Assembly: GCA_035761805.1 (NCBI GenBank) | Contig: DASTQL010000151.1 | Coordinates: 1-13,899, forward strand | Direction: 5' to 3' | Length of the DNA: 13,899 nucleotides | Origin: DASTQL01 sp035761805 | GTDB lineage: Bacteria; Actinomycetota; Actinomycetes; Jiangellales; Jiangellaceae | In this document: positions 7,088-13,628 of the stretch, piece by piece | Layout: every line of letters begins with the position of its first letter | Numbering within the stretch: the stretch's first letter is position 1 | Program-made: the position numbers and the translations under genes | The notes under the pieces: generated by a model | The model's input: the letters and a program-made list of their open reading frames with translations, nothing else | Databases searched by the model: none | What the model was told of the DNA's origin: nothing

Positions 7088-8422
7088 ATGGGCCGGCGCA
7101 TCGTGATCGTGGGCGGTGGCGCCGCCGGGATAGGCGCCGCGGGTGCCGCGAAGGGCACGGATCCCGCCGCCGAGGTGATCGTCTACACGCAGTACCAGGA
7201 CGCCGCGTACAGCCCCTGCGGGATCCCCTACGTGCACGGCAAGGAGATCCCCGACTTCGAGCGGCTGTTCCTCGGCACGAAGCAGCAGTACGTCGAGCAA
7301 GGCATCGACATCCGCTACGAGACGGAGGTCACCGCGTTCGACCCGAAGGCCAAGACCGTGACCGTCGACGGCCGGCCGGTCGAGTACGACTCGCTGGTCG
7401 TGGCCACCGGGTTCACGTACGCGGATCCGGGAGTACCCGGGGGCGAGCTGTCGGGCCTGTACTACGTCAAGAACATCCGCGAGGCCATGGAGTGGGACAA
7501 GGTCCTCGACGGGGTCCGGAAGGCCGTCGTGGTCGAGGCGACCCCGTTGGGCCTGGAGATGGTCACAGCCCTGTGCCACCGGGGCATCGAGACCCACCTG
7601 GTCGACCCGAGCCCGTGGGCGCTGTCCATGGCCACCGACCCGGACATCGCCAAGCCGGTCGAGGACTCGTGGGTCGAGCTCGGCGCGCAGCTCCACTTCA
7701 ACACGAAGCTCGAGGCGTTTCAGGGCTCCGGTGGTGCGCTCCGATCCGTACGGACCTCCGCCGGCGAGCTCGAGTGCGACCTCGCAGTCGTCTGCACCCA
7801 CAAGGTCGCCAACACCGCGCTCGCCACCGCAGCGGGCATCGACCTCGGGTCGGCGGGTGGCATCGTGGTCGACGAGCGGATGGCCACGCACGTGCCGTGG
7901 GTGTGGGCCGCGGGAGACTGCATCGAGGTCCCGCACGGGGTGTCCAACGTCCCGGTCCAGGGTCTGTCGGGAAGTCACGCCTACGCCCAGGGGAAGGTCG
8001 CCGGCGTCAACGCCGCCGGAGGTCGACGTGCCTACCAGCCGGTGTACGTGCCGTGGGGGATGGTGGCGGGGACCTGGATGATCGGTGGTGTCTCCTTCAG
8101 CGAGACCCTCGCCACCGCACTCGGCGTCCCCTTCGTCATGGGCCGCGCCCAGGGAATCTCGCGGGCCCGCTACTTTCCCGGGGTGCAGCCGGTGACGGTC
8201 AAGCTGCTGGCGGAGCCGGGCAGCCTGCGGATCATCGGCGCCCAGATGGTCGGCGGAGAGGGCATCAAGGAGCGGGCGGACTTCCTCGCGATGGCGGTCC
8301 GGACCGGTATCACAGCGCGGGACCTGGCCACGATGGAGAACGTCTACTCACCGGCTATCGGTGCGCTCAACGAACCCATCGCGCTCGCGGCCCAGGACCT
8401 CCTGGTGAAGGCGGGGACCTGA
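7088..8422 (+). CDS. FAD-dependent pyridine-nucleotide-disulfide oxidoreductase, CoA-disulfide/persulfide-reductase-like
   Basis: The 444-residue product has the fold order of single-cysteine disulfide reductases (CoA-disulfide reductase, NADH oxidase, persulfide reductase). The FAD Rossmann motif is VIVGGGAAG (7-14). The redox cysteine C44 is in YSPCGIPY, where the family has its active-site cysteine. FAD motif II is VWAAGDC (272-278), and the C-terminal interface domain (about 325-440) includes ENVYSPAIGALNEP. The NAD(P)H-binding motif, normally V-x-G-x-G-x-x-G-L-E, reads VVEATPLGLE (148-157): the first two glycines are lost, so binding of NAD(P)H is doubtful. No rhodanese domain is fused. 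ATG 7088 has GGAGG 8 nt upstream. It is the first gene of a four-gene plus-strand unit; the next start lies 1 nt after its stop. Confidence 0.88.
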   Translation: MGRRIVIVGGGAAGIGAAGAAKGTDPAAEVIVYTQYQDAAYSPCGIPYVHGKEIPDFERLFLGTKQQYVEQGIDIRYETEVTAFDPKAKTVTVDGRPVEYDSLVVATGFTYADPGVPGGELSGLYYVKNIREAMEWDKVLDGVRKAVVVEATPLGLEMVTALCHRGIETHLVDPSPWALSMATDPDIAKPVEDSWVELGAQLHFNTKLEAFQGSGGALRSVRTSAGELECDLAVVCTHKVANTALATAAGIDLGSAGGIVVDERMATHVPWVWAAGDCIEVPHGVSNVPVQGLSGSHAYAQGKVAGVNAAGGRRAYQPVYVPWGMVAGTWMIGGVSFSETLATALGVPFVMGRAQGISRARYFPGVQPVTVKLLAEPGSLRIIGAQMVGGEGIKERADFLAMAVRTGITARDLATMENVYSPAIGALNEPIALAAQDLLVKAGT

Positions 8423-8423
8423 C

Positions 8424-8678
8424 GTGGGACTGACCCGCCTGGTCCGCAGCGTGTCGGAGCGGCAGCTGATGGCCGCGGCCCAGCGTGAGATCGCGCAGCG
8501 GTACGGCGTGCCCCTCCCACCCAGACCCCGCGGCGTCGACCTGTTCTGGCAGAGGGTCTACGTCCCCGCGTACCACGCGCTGCCCTGGGCGCTGCGCACC
8601 AAGGTGATGGCCCGGATGCCCGGGAGCCACCGCGAGACGTGGCACCGCCCTCCGCAGGCCCGAGGCCCTGCGGTATGA
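8424..8678 (+). CDS. Small basic protein of unknown function, coupled to the flavoprotein
   Basis: I do not recognise this 84-residue protein. It starts at GTG 8424, one base after the TGA of the flavoprotein gene, so its translation is very likely coupled. The first 27 residues could form a basic amphipathic helix (RLVRSVSERQLMAAAQREIAQ cut at its natural turn before GVPLPP). The middle is rich in aromatic residues (FWQRVYVPAYHALPWALR), and the tail is basic and probably disordered. There is no cysteine, signal peptide or full membrane segment. Codon use matches that of its neighbours, which supports real coding. By position it may be a partner or docking subunit for the flavoprotein or the Sll0783-like protein; this is inference. 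A 114-nt gap with no obvious signal separates it from the next gene. Confidence 0.7.
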   Translation: MGLTRLVRSVSERQLMAAAQREIAQRYGVPLPPRPRGVDLFWQRVYVPAYHALPWALRTKVMARMPGSHRETWHRPPQARGPAV

Positions 8679-8792
8679 GGACCCGCCGGGCGTGCTCCCC
8701 TCGGCAGCGGCGCGGAGCCGGGGCCGCCGACCGACGTCCTGACCGGGTGCGCCCGTGCCCGGACCCCCAACCCCCACCGGGAGGTATCACGC

Positions 8793-9284
8793 ATGAGCAC
8801 CAAGACCAACACGATCACTCCGGCCGCAGAGGGAGACGTCCTCTACGACACGAGCGAGAAGGTCTTCGAGGACATCCAGGCCGAGCCCGGTGAGAAGGCC
8901 TTCGTCTTCATCCACAGCGTCCCCTTCGAGGGGTCGGTGGCCCTGGTCAACCTGCTCACATCGACGCGCCTCGTCCGCAAGGGGTTCGACGTGAGCATCG
9001 TCCTGTACGGGCCGGCAGTGCTCATCGCGTCCGCCACTCGCGGCTACCCCTCCGTAGGCACGGAGGGCTTCCCCGGCAACCTGTCCATGAACAAGCAGCT
9101 CAAGGTCCTCATGGGCGAGGGGGCCAAGATCTACGCCTGTCGCTTCGCCATGGGCGCGCTCTACGGGATGCGTGAGGACGACCTGATCGAGGGCGTCAAG
9201 GCCTTCAACCCGCTCGACGTGCTCGACTCCGCCCTCACGGCGTGGCGGGCGAGGGCGTTCCAACTCAACACCTGGACGGTCTGA
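8793..9284 (+). CDS. MSMEG_0572/Sll0783-family nitrogen starvation response protein (DsrE-like)
   Basis: The 163-residue product matches what I know of the Sll0783/MSMEG_0572 family along its length: EGDVLYDTSEKVFEDI, EPGEKAFVFIHSVPFEGS, LVNLLTSTRLVRKGFDVS, LYGPAV, GFPGNLSMNKQLK, KIYACRFAMGALYG and FNPLDVLDSAL, ending in NTWTV. The fold is DsrE-like; C116 in YACRFA is the conserved cysteine. Synechocystis Sll0783 is induced by nitrogen starvation and needed for normal PHB storage, and relatives usually sit in the Nit1C cluster with a nitrilase, a radical SAM protein and an acetyltransferase. None of those partners is in this window, so this is a family member in a different setting. ATG 8793 has GGGAGG 8 nt upstream. 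The biochemical activity is unknown for the whole family. Confidence 0.85.
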   Translation: MSTKTNTITPAAEGDVLYDTSEKVFEDIQAEPGEKAFVFIHSVPFEGSVALVNLLTSTRLVRKGFDVSIVLYGPAVLIASATRGYPSVGTEGFPGNLSMNKQLKVLMGEGAKIYACRFAMGALYGMREDDLIEGVKAFNPLDVLDSALTAWRARAFQLNTWTV

Positions 9285-9291
9285 CAAGGCC

Positions 9292-9747
9292 GTGCCACCC
9301 ACGGGCGCGACGGGTGGGCCGCACCCGGAGCGCTCGACCTCGCGCGGTGGGACCAACACAGCCGTCGCCCGGTGGCGCGGCGGATGGCGCTGTGACGTCG
9401 ACGCGGGTGGGTTCGCGCTCGTGGTGGACGAACCGCCGGGGGCGGGTGGCGAGGGGCTCGGGCCCATGCCGACCGACCTTTTCCTCGCGTCCCTGTCGTC
9501 CTGCTACGCCCTGGCCCTGGCGTGGGCCGCACGCAAGCGCGGCTTCGAGCTGCCCGACCTCGAGGTCCGCGCCACCGGCACGTACCAGGGTCAGCGGTTC
9601 AGCACCATCGAGCTCGTGGTGACCACCAGCCTGTCCGACGACCTGCTGGCACCGCTGATCGAACCCGCGAGGCGCGTCTGCTACGTCTCGAACACGGTGG
9701 CCTGCGCCGCGCCGATCACGGTGACCCGGGCGGCCGCTCCGAGTTGA
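9292..9747 (+). CDS. OsmC-family protein
   Basis: The 151-residue product has both OsmC/Ohr cysteines: C71 in FLASLSSCYALALAW and C138 in SNTVACAAPITV, with the typical GPMPTDLFLASL lead-in. OsmC and Ohr proteins reduce organic hydroperoxides with this cysteine pair; others act on persulfides or serve unknown thiol chemistry. The start is uncertain: GTG 9292 lies 7 nt after the stop of the Sll0783-like gene and lacks a well-spaced ribosome site, and about 20 N-terminal residues look disordered. Tight spacing indicates co-transcription with the upstream genes. Its 3' end overlaps the convergent DUF1116 gene by 32 nt (9716-9747). Confidence 0.87.
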   Translation: MPPTGATGGPHPERSTSRGGTNTAVARWRGGWRCDVDAGGFALVVDEPPGAGGEGLGPMPTDLFLASLSSCYALALAWAARKRGFELPDLEVRATGTYQGQRFSTIELVVTTSLSDDLLAPLIEPARRVCYVSNTVACAAPITVTRAAAPS

Positions 9748-11158
9748 CCGACGCCCATCGCCGGTCGAGGTCGAGCAGTGCTTCCCGGAAGCACTCCAGC
9801 GGCGCCACGGCCACACCTGCGCCCACCTGGCCGCTGCCGTCGCGCGCGTGGAGGATGCCCGTGGTCACCTTCGGCGTGACGCCGCGCTCCACGACCTTGC
9901 GCACGTCGACGGCGAGGGGGGTGCCGCGTCCGCCCTGGGTCGGGAGGACGAACCGGCTGGACCGTCCGACACAGACGGTGCCCAGCTCGGCCGTCATGGC
10001 CGCTGCCTCGGACATGCCCCCGACGAGTGAGGCGACGGCGGGCGATCCGGCAGCGGCAGCCCCGCCGAGCCCCACCAGCTCCAGCACGGAGCTGTCACCG
10101 ATGTCGGGCGCACTGTCCCGTGGTCCCCTCCCCGGGTGGTAGAGCGCGTGCCCGATCATGGGTGCCGGGGCCAGGAACCATCGGTCCTGCCCTGGCAGCC
10201 GGACACCGAGATCGGTCCCGTTCCGGGCCAACGTGGTCACCACCGAAGCGCCCTCCACCTGCTCGCCCCATGCCGTGAGCGACCGGGCCGCAGCCATGCC
10301 CACCGTGAGGTAGAGCAGATGGTTGCCGGAGAGGAAGCGGGCCACCTCGACCCGGCGAGGGTGCTCACCGGCGACGAGTGCGGGTAGCAGGTGGCGCAGC
10401 AGCAGGTTCGTGGCGGCCTGGGACCGCACGTGGACGTCGTCCCCCATCGCGATGGCCTGTGCGGCGACGGACAGGACGTCGACGGGTCCCGCGCGGTCGA
10501 GGGCCTCGGAGAGGACCGGCGCCACGGCTTCGCGCAGGAACACCAGGCGCTCACGGGCTGCCTCCGTCTCGCGCCCGAACCAGGCGACGTCGCCGGAACC
10601 CTGTCCCACCGGTGCCCACGACCGGGTCCGGCCCTCCGGGAGCTCCACGGCCCACACCGGGGTCGTGGGGCCGACCACGGACGCCATGGGGACGACGACG
10701 ACGCTGTGGTTGGCCGGACGCAGGTCCACGTCGCCCGACGCGATCAGCTGCTCCGCCTCGGCGAGGCCGGCAGCCCACCCCTCGGCCACGACGGCCGCCC
10801 GCATCGAGCGGCGCAGCGGGTCGCACACGCGCTCGGACTCGATCGCCGGGCCGGGGAGGAGCAGGGTCCTGCCGTCCATCCCCGGGACCAGGTCGCGCGC
10901 CCGGCCGACCCCGACGAGCCTCGGTGTGCCGGTGTCGAGCCGCCGGAGAACCTCACCGTTGGCGGCGTCCACGTCCTCGGCCAGCGGACCGCTGAGCCTG
11001 CGCAGTGCGGCCACCACGTCCGGGTCCCCGCCGCCCGGGACCCGCCAGTCGACGTGGACGACCGGTCGGCCCTGGTCGGACACGGTCTCCGCGAAGAGGT
11101 GGAGCCCCACGTTGACCACCGCCACCTCGCTGGGCAGCACGGACGCCTCATCGTTCAC
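9716..11158 (-). CDS. DUF1116 (AllG/YlbE-like) protein
   Basis: The 480-residue product follows the DUF1116 pattern: NVGLHLFAETV near the start, a glycine/proline-rich VPGMDGRTLLLPGPAI (91-106), CDPLRRSMRAAVVAEGWAAGLAEA, VVVVPMASVVGPTTPVWAVE (153-172) and AAQAIAMGDDVHVRSQAATNLL (the family's MGDE-HNRN site, about 238-252). DUF1116 includes E. coli YlbE (AllG), one of three subunits (with FdrA/AllF and AllH) of oxamate carbamoyltransferase in allantoin use. Here MGDE-x-HNRN reads MGDD-V-HVRS, so it is a divergent branch. No FdrA or AllH is seen in the window. The start GTG 11156-11158 overlaps the upstream stop (GTGA). It is the last gene of the minus-strand operon. Confidence 0.82.
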   Translation of the reverse strand: MNDEASVLPSEVAVVNVGLHLFAETVSDQGRPVVHVDWRVPGGGDPDVVAALRRLSGPLAEDVDAANGEVLRRLDTGTPRLVGVGRARDLVPGMDGRTLLLPGPAIESERVCDPLRRSMRAAVVAEGWAAGLAEAEQLIASGDVDLRPANHSVVVVPMASVVGPTTPVWAVELPEGRTRSWAPVGQGSGDVAWFGRETEAARERLVFLREAVAPVLSEALDRAGPVDVLSVAAQAIAMGDDVHVRSQAATNLLLRHLLPALVAGEHPRRVEVARFLSGNHLLYLTVGMAAARSLTAWGEQVEGASVVTTLARNGTDLGVRLPGQDRWFLAPAPMIGHALYHPGRGPRDSAPDIGDSSVLELVGLGGAAAAGSPAVASLVGGMSEAAAMTAELGTVCVGRSSRFVLPTQGGRGTPLAVDVRKVVERGVTPKVTTGILHARDGSGQVGAGVAVAPLECFREALLDLDRRWASVNSERPPGSP

Positions 11159-12669
11159 GTCCGCCCTCCCGTCGACGTGGTGGCCGCCACGACCGCGGAC
11201 GCGGCCTCGAGCAACGCCCGGCGGGACCCAGCAAAGGCCTCACCCCTGGTCCTCGCGGTGGCCCGGAGCTCGACCGCCTGCCTCGCGCAGTCGTGTGCCA
11301 TCGCCTCCACCACAGGCGGTGCGGCCCCGCCGGCCGCGGTCCGCGTCTCGACGATGTGGCGCGGGTCCAGCACCTGCGTGAGGTCGGTCCCGGCGAGCCC
11401 CAGCCCCCGCCCGCAGTACTCCTCCGCAGCCGTGTCGAGTCGCTCGCCGTCGAGGTCCACGCCACGCAGCCCCTCGGCGTGTGCGCTCCTGACGGCCGCG
11501 CCCACGATCTGGTAGGCCGTCCGGTAGTCGAGCCCGCACGACTGCATCACGTATTCGGCGAGATCCGTCGCCTGGCAGAAGCCGGACTCCAGGGCCAGCC
11601 ACATCCGGTCGGAGTTGACCTGCATCGTGCGTGCGACGCCCTCGCTGAGGCGCGTGGTCCGCACGGCGAGATCGAGGGCCCGGGGAACCTCGCCGTAGGC
11701 GTAGATCAGGTTGTCGCTACGGGCGGACGGGCTCTTGGTCACGGCGAGGAAGCCGGTGAGCCTCCCGATGAGGGTTCCCGTCGCACCGCGGATGATCGAC
11801 AGCGCGTACGGGTTGCGCTTCTGCGGCATCAGCACGCTCGAGCGGCTGAACCCGTCGGCCACCGTCACGTAGTCGAACTCGCTGCTGGCCCAGATCTCGA
11901 GGTCCTCGCCGAGCTTGCTCTGGGTCCCCACCAGGCTCGCCGCCGTCGCCAGCATGTCCACCAGGCCGTCGGTCTGCCACATGGCGTCGCGGGTGTGCTC
12001 GATGACGCCGTCGAAGCCGAGCAGCTGAGAGACCGGTTCCCGGTCGTCGAGCAGCCGGCTGCCGTTGACGCAGCCGGCGCCTCCCGGGCTCGTGTTGGTC
12101 CACTCGAGCGCGTCGACGAGGCGGCGGGCGTCGCGGATGACCGGGTAGGCGAAGGACAGCAGGTAGTGACCGAACGTGGACGGCTGCGCGTGCTGGAGGT
12201 AGGTCTGGTCGGGCAGCCACGTGCGGCTGTGCGCGGCGGCGGTGGTTGCGAGGGTGTCGGCGAGGACCGCAGCGGCGTCGATCAGCTCGACCAGCTGCCC
12301 ACGAAGGTGCAGACGCAGGGAGATCCGCACCGCCTCACGGCGCGGTCGTCCGGCGTGCAACCAGCCGGCGTCGTCGCCGATGCGTTCGGTGAAGTATCGC
12401 TCCCGGCTGTTGTAGGGCTCCCCGAAGGCAGGGTCGTACGGGAAGTCCTCGGGGCGCGTGCGGTCGGCCTCGATCAGCAGTGACAGCAGCCGACCGGCGG
12501 GCCCAGGGGGGACGATGCCACGTCGGTGCAGGTCGAGAACGTGGGCCAGGTCGGCCTGGTTGAGCCCGCGGTGCAGGAGTGGGGCGTCGGCGTTCTCGAG
12601 GTAGAAGCCCGAGGCCACCAGCTCCGGGGCGGGGCCGTCGACCGGTGGGCCGAGCCGGTGACCGGTCAC
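11155..12669 (-). CDS. Argininosuccinate-lyase-like protein (fumarase/aspartase superfamily)
   Basis: The 504-residue product belongs to the homotetrameric fumarase/aspartase superfamily, which breaks C-N or C-O bonds by beta-elimination. Its closest look is to argininosuccinate lyase and EDDS lyase: YNSRERYF, LHAGRPRRE (104-112, usually HTGRSRND), TYLQHAQPSTFGHYL (156-170), PGGAGCVNGSRLLDDRE, and the signature SRSSVLMPQKRNP (275-287), which carries the catalytic loop serine. Two changes stand out: the conserved T-H of YTHLQ is T156-Y157, and S-R-N-D is P-R-R-E. Both positions bind or act on substrate in the family, so it is probably not an arginine-biosynthesis enzyme. The start GTG 12667-12669 overlaps the upstream stop as GTGA and has GGGAGG upstream; its own stop overlaps the next start the same way. 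Confidence 0.85.
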   Translation of the reverse strand: MTGHRLGPPVDGPAPELVASGFYLENADAPLLHRGLNQADLAHVLDLHRRGIVPPGPAGRLLSLLIEADRTRPEDFPYDPAFGEPYNSRERYFTERIGDDAGWLHAGRPRREAVRISLRLHLRGQLVELIDAAAVLADTLATTAAAHSRTWLPDQTYLQHAQPSTFGHYLLSFAYPVIRDARRLVDALEWTNTSPGGAGCVNGSRLLDDREPVSQLLGFDGVIEHTRDAMWQTDGLVDMLATAASLVGTQSKLGEDLEIWASSEFDYVTVADGFSRSSVLMPQKRNPYALSIIRGATGTLIGRLTGFLAVTKSPSARSDNLIYAYGEVPRALDLAVRTTRLSEGVARTMQVNSDRMWLALESGFCQATDLAEYVMQSCGLDYRTAYQIVGAAVRSAHAEGLRGVDLDGERLDTAAEEYCGRGLGLAGTDLTQVLDPRHIVETRTAAGGAAPPVVEAMAHDCARQAVELRATARTRGEAFAGSRRALLEAASAVVAATTSTGGRT

Positions 12670-13628
12670 CGTCGCCCTCCCAGCAGCGCGGCGACGGCGT
12701 CGACGAGGCCACCGGTGTGCCAGAACACCGTGGGGCCGTCGGTGGCCACCGAGGGGACGACGGCCATGGCCTTGGCGGTGTAGACGGGGTCGAGCACCAG
12801 ACCCTCGCACCGCAGTGCCAGAGCAGCGGCGGCGTCCCCCTCCCTCGAGGCGAGCCCGTGGCCCGGGCCGCGGGCGTCGAGCACCCGGACGTCGTTCGGT
12901 TCCGGCGGGGGGTCGTCCAGTCGGCGGGAGACCTCACGCGCCAGCCCCAGCACGCGTTCGCCCGCCTCGCCGGCGGGACGGCTCACCGACGCCCCGACCA
13001 CGCGCACCTGTCGCCCGTGAGCGACGACCCCGGCGACCAGGCCGGCCTGCGTCCCCCCGGAGCCACAGGCCAGCACGACGGTCGCCGGGACCGTGCCGAG
13101 CTGCTCGACGATCTCGTCCACCGCGAGCCGGTACCCCGTCGCCCCGACGGCGGTCGCTCCACCACGCGGGAGCACGTACGGCCTGGACCCCTCTCGGGCC
13201 AGTCCTGTCGCCACCACCGGCAGCATCTCGTCGATGGTGCTGCGGTCCACCGAGCCGGTCCAGCGGAGCTCGGCGCCCCAAGCGGCCGCGGCGGCGAGGT
13301 TCGGATGGCTCGACGACGCACCGGGTGCGCCGCTGACGACGACAACGGAGCGAAGCCCCGAGTAGGCGGCAGCGGCGGCGACGGCCGGCAGGAAGTTGGA
13401 TCCCGGGCTACCCCCGGTGACGAGCACGTCGGCGCCGACCCGGCAGGCCTCGCCGAGAAGGAACTCGAGCTGGCGTGCCTTGTTGCCGCCCACCGCGAAC
13501 CCCGTCAGGTCGTCGCGCTTGATCCACAGCGCCCCACGGAGCCCGAGACCGGCGGCCAGGCGCGGTGCGGGCATCAGCGGGGTCGGGAGGACCGCGAGCC
13601 GGATCCTGGCCGCCTGCCCTACGGCCAC
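12666..13628 (-). CDS. PLP-dependent D-cysteine desulfhydrase / ACC-deaminase-like enzyme
   Basis: The 320-residue product is a fold-type II PLP enzyme of the D-cysteine desulfhydrase/ACC deaminase family. Visible motifs are LWIKRDDLTGFAVGGNK (K50 forms the Schiff base), TGGSPGSNFLPAVAAAAA (S77 and N78 align with the family's Q-S-N site), LPRGGATAVGATGYRLAVDEI, ACGSGGTQAG (phosphate-binding loop, 187-196), LDPVYTAKAM and VFWHTGG. Family members convert D-cysteine to pyruvate, ammonia and sulfide, or open ACC, or eliminate from related beta-substituted amino acids. The usual Q-S-N-H reads G-S-N-F, so the substrate may differ. It starts at GTG 13626-13628, inside the end of the upstream lyase gene (10-nt overlap), and ends overlapping the next gene by 4 nt. 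Confidence 0.86.
   Translation of the reverse strand: MAVGQAARIRLAVLPTPLMPAPRLAAGLGLRGALWIKRDDLTGFAVGGNKARQLEFLLGEACRVGADVLVTGGSPGSNFLPAVAAAAAYSGLRSVVVVSGAPGASSSHPNLAAAAAWGAELRWTGSVDRSTIDEMLPVVATGLAREGSRPYVLPRGGATAVGATGYRLAVDEIVEQLGTVPATVVLACGSGGTQAGLVAGVVAHGRQVRVVGASVSRPAGEAGERVLGLAREVSRRLDDPPPEPNDVRVLDARGPGHGLASREGDAAAALALRCEGLVLDPVYTAKAMAVVPSVATDGPTVFWHTGGLVDAVAALLGGRR

Noticed and set aside
8679..8792. Terminator or internal promoter in the 114-nt gap before the Sll0783-like gene
   Set aside because: Only a short CCGGG/CCCGG arm pair with a 10-nt loop is present and no -10/-35 pair stands out.
11155..12669. Calling this gene argH for arginine biosynthesis
   Set aside because: Key ASL motifs are altered (T-Y for T-H, PRRE for SRND), and no other arg gene is nearby.
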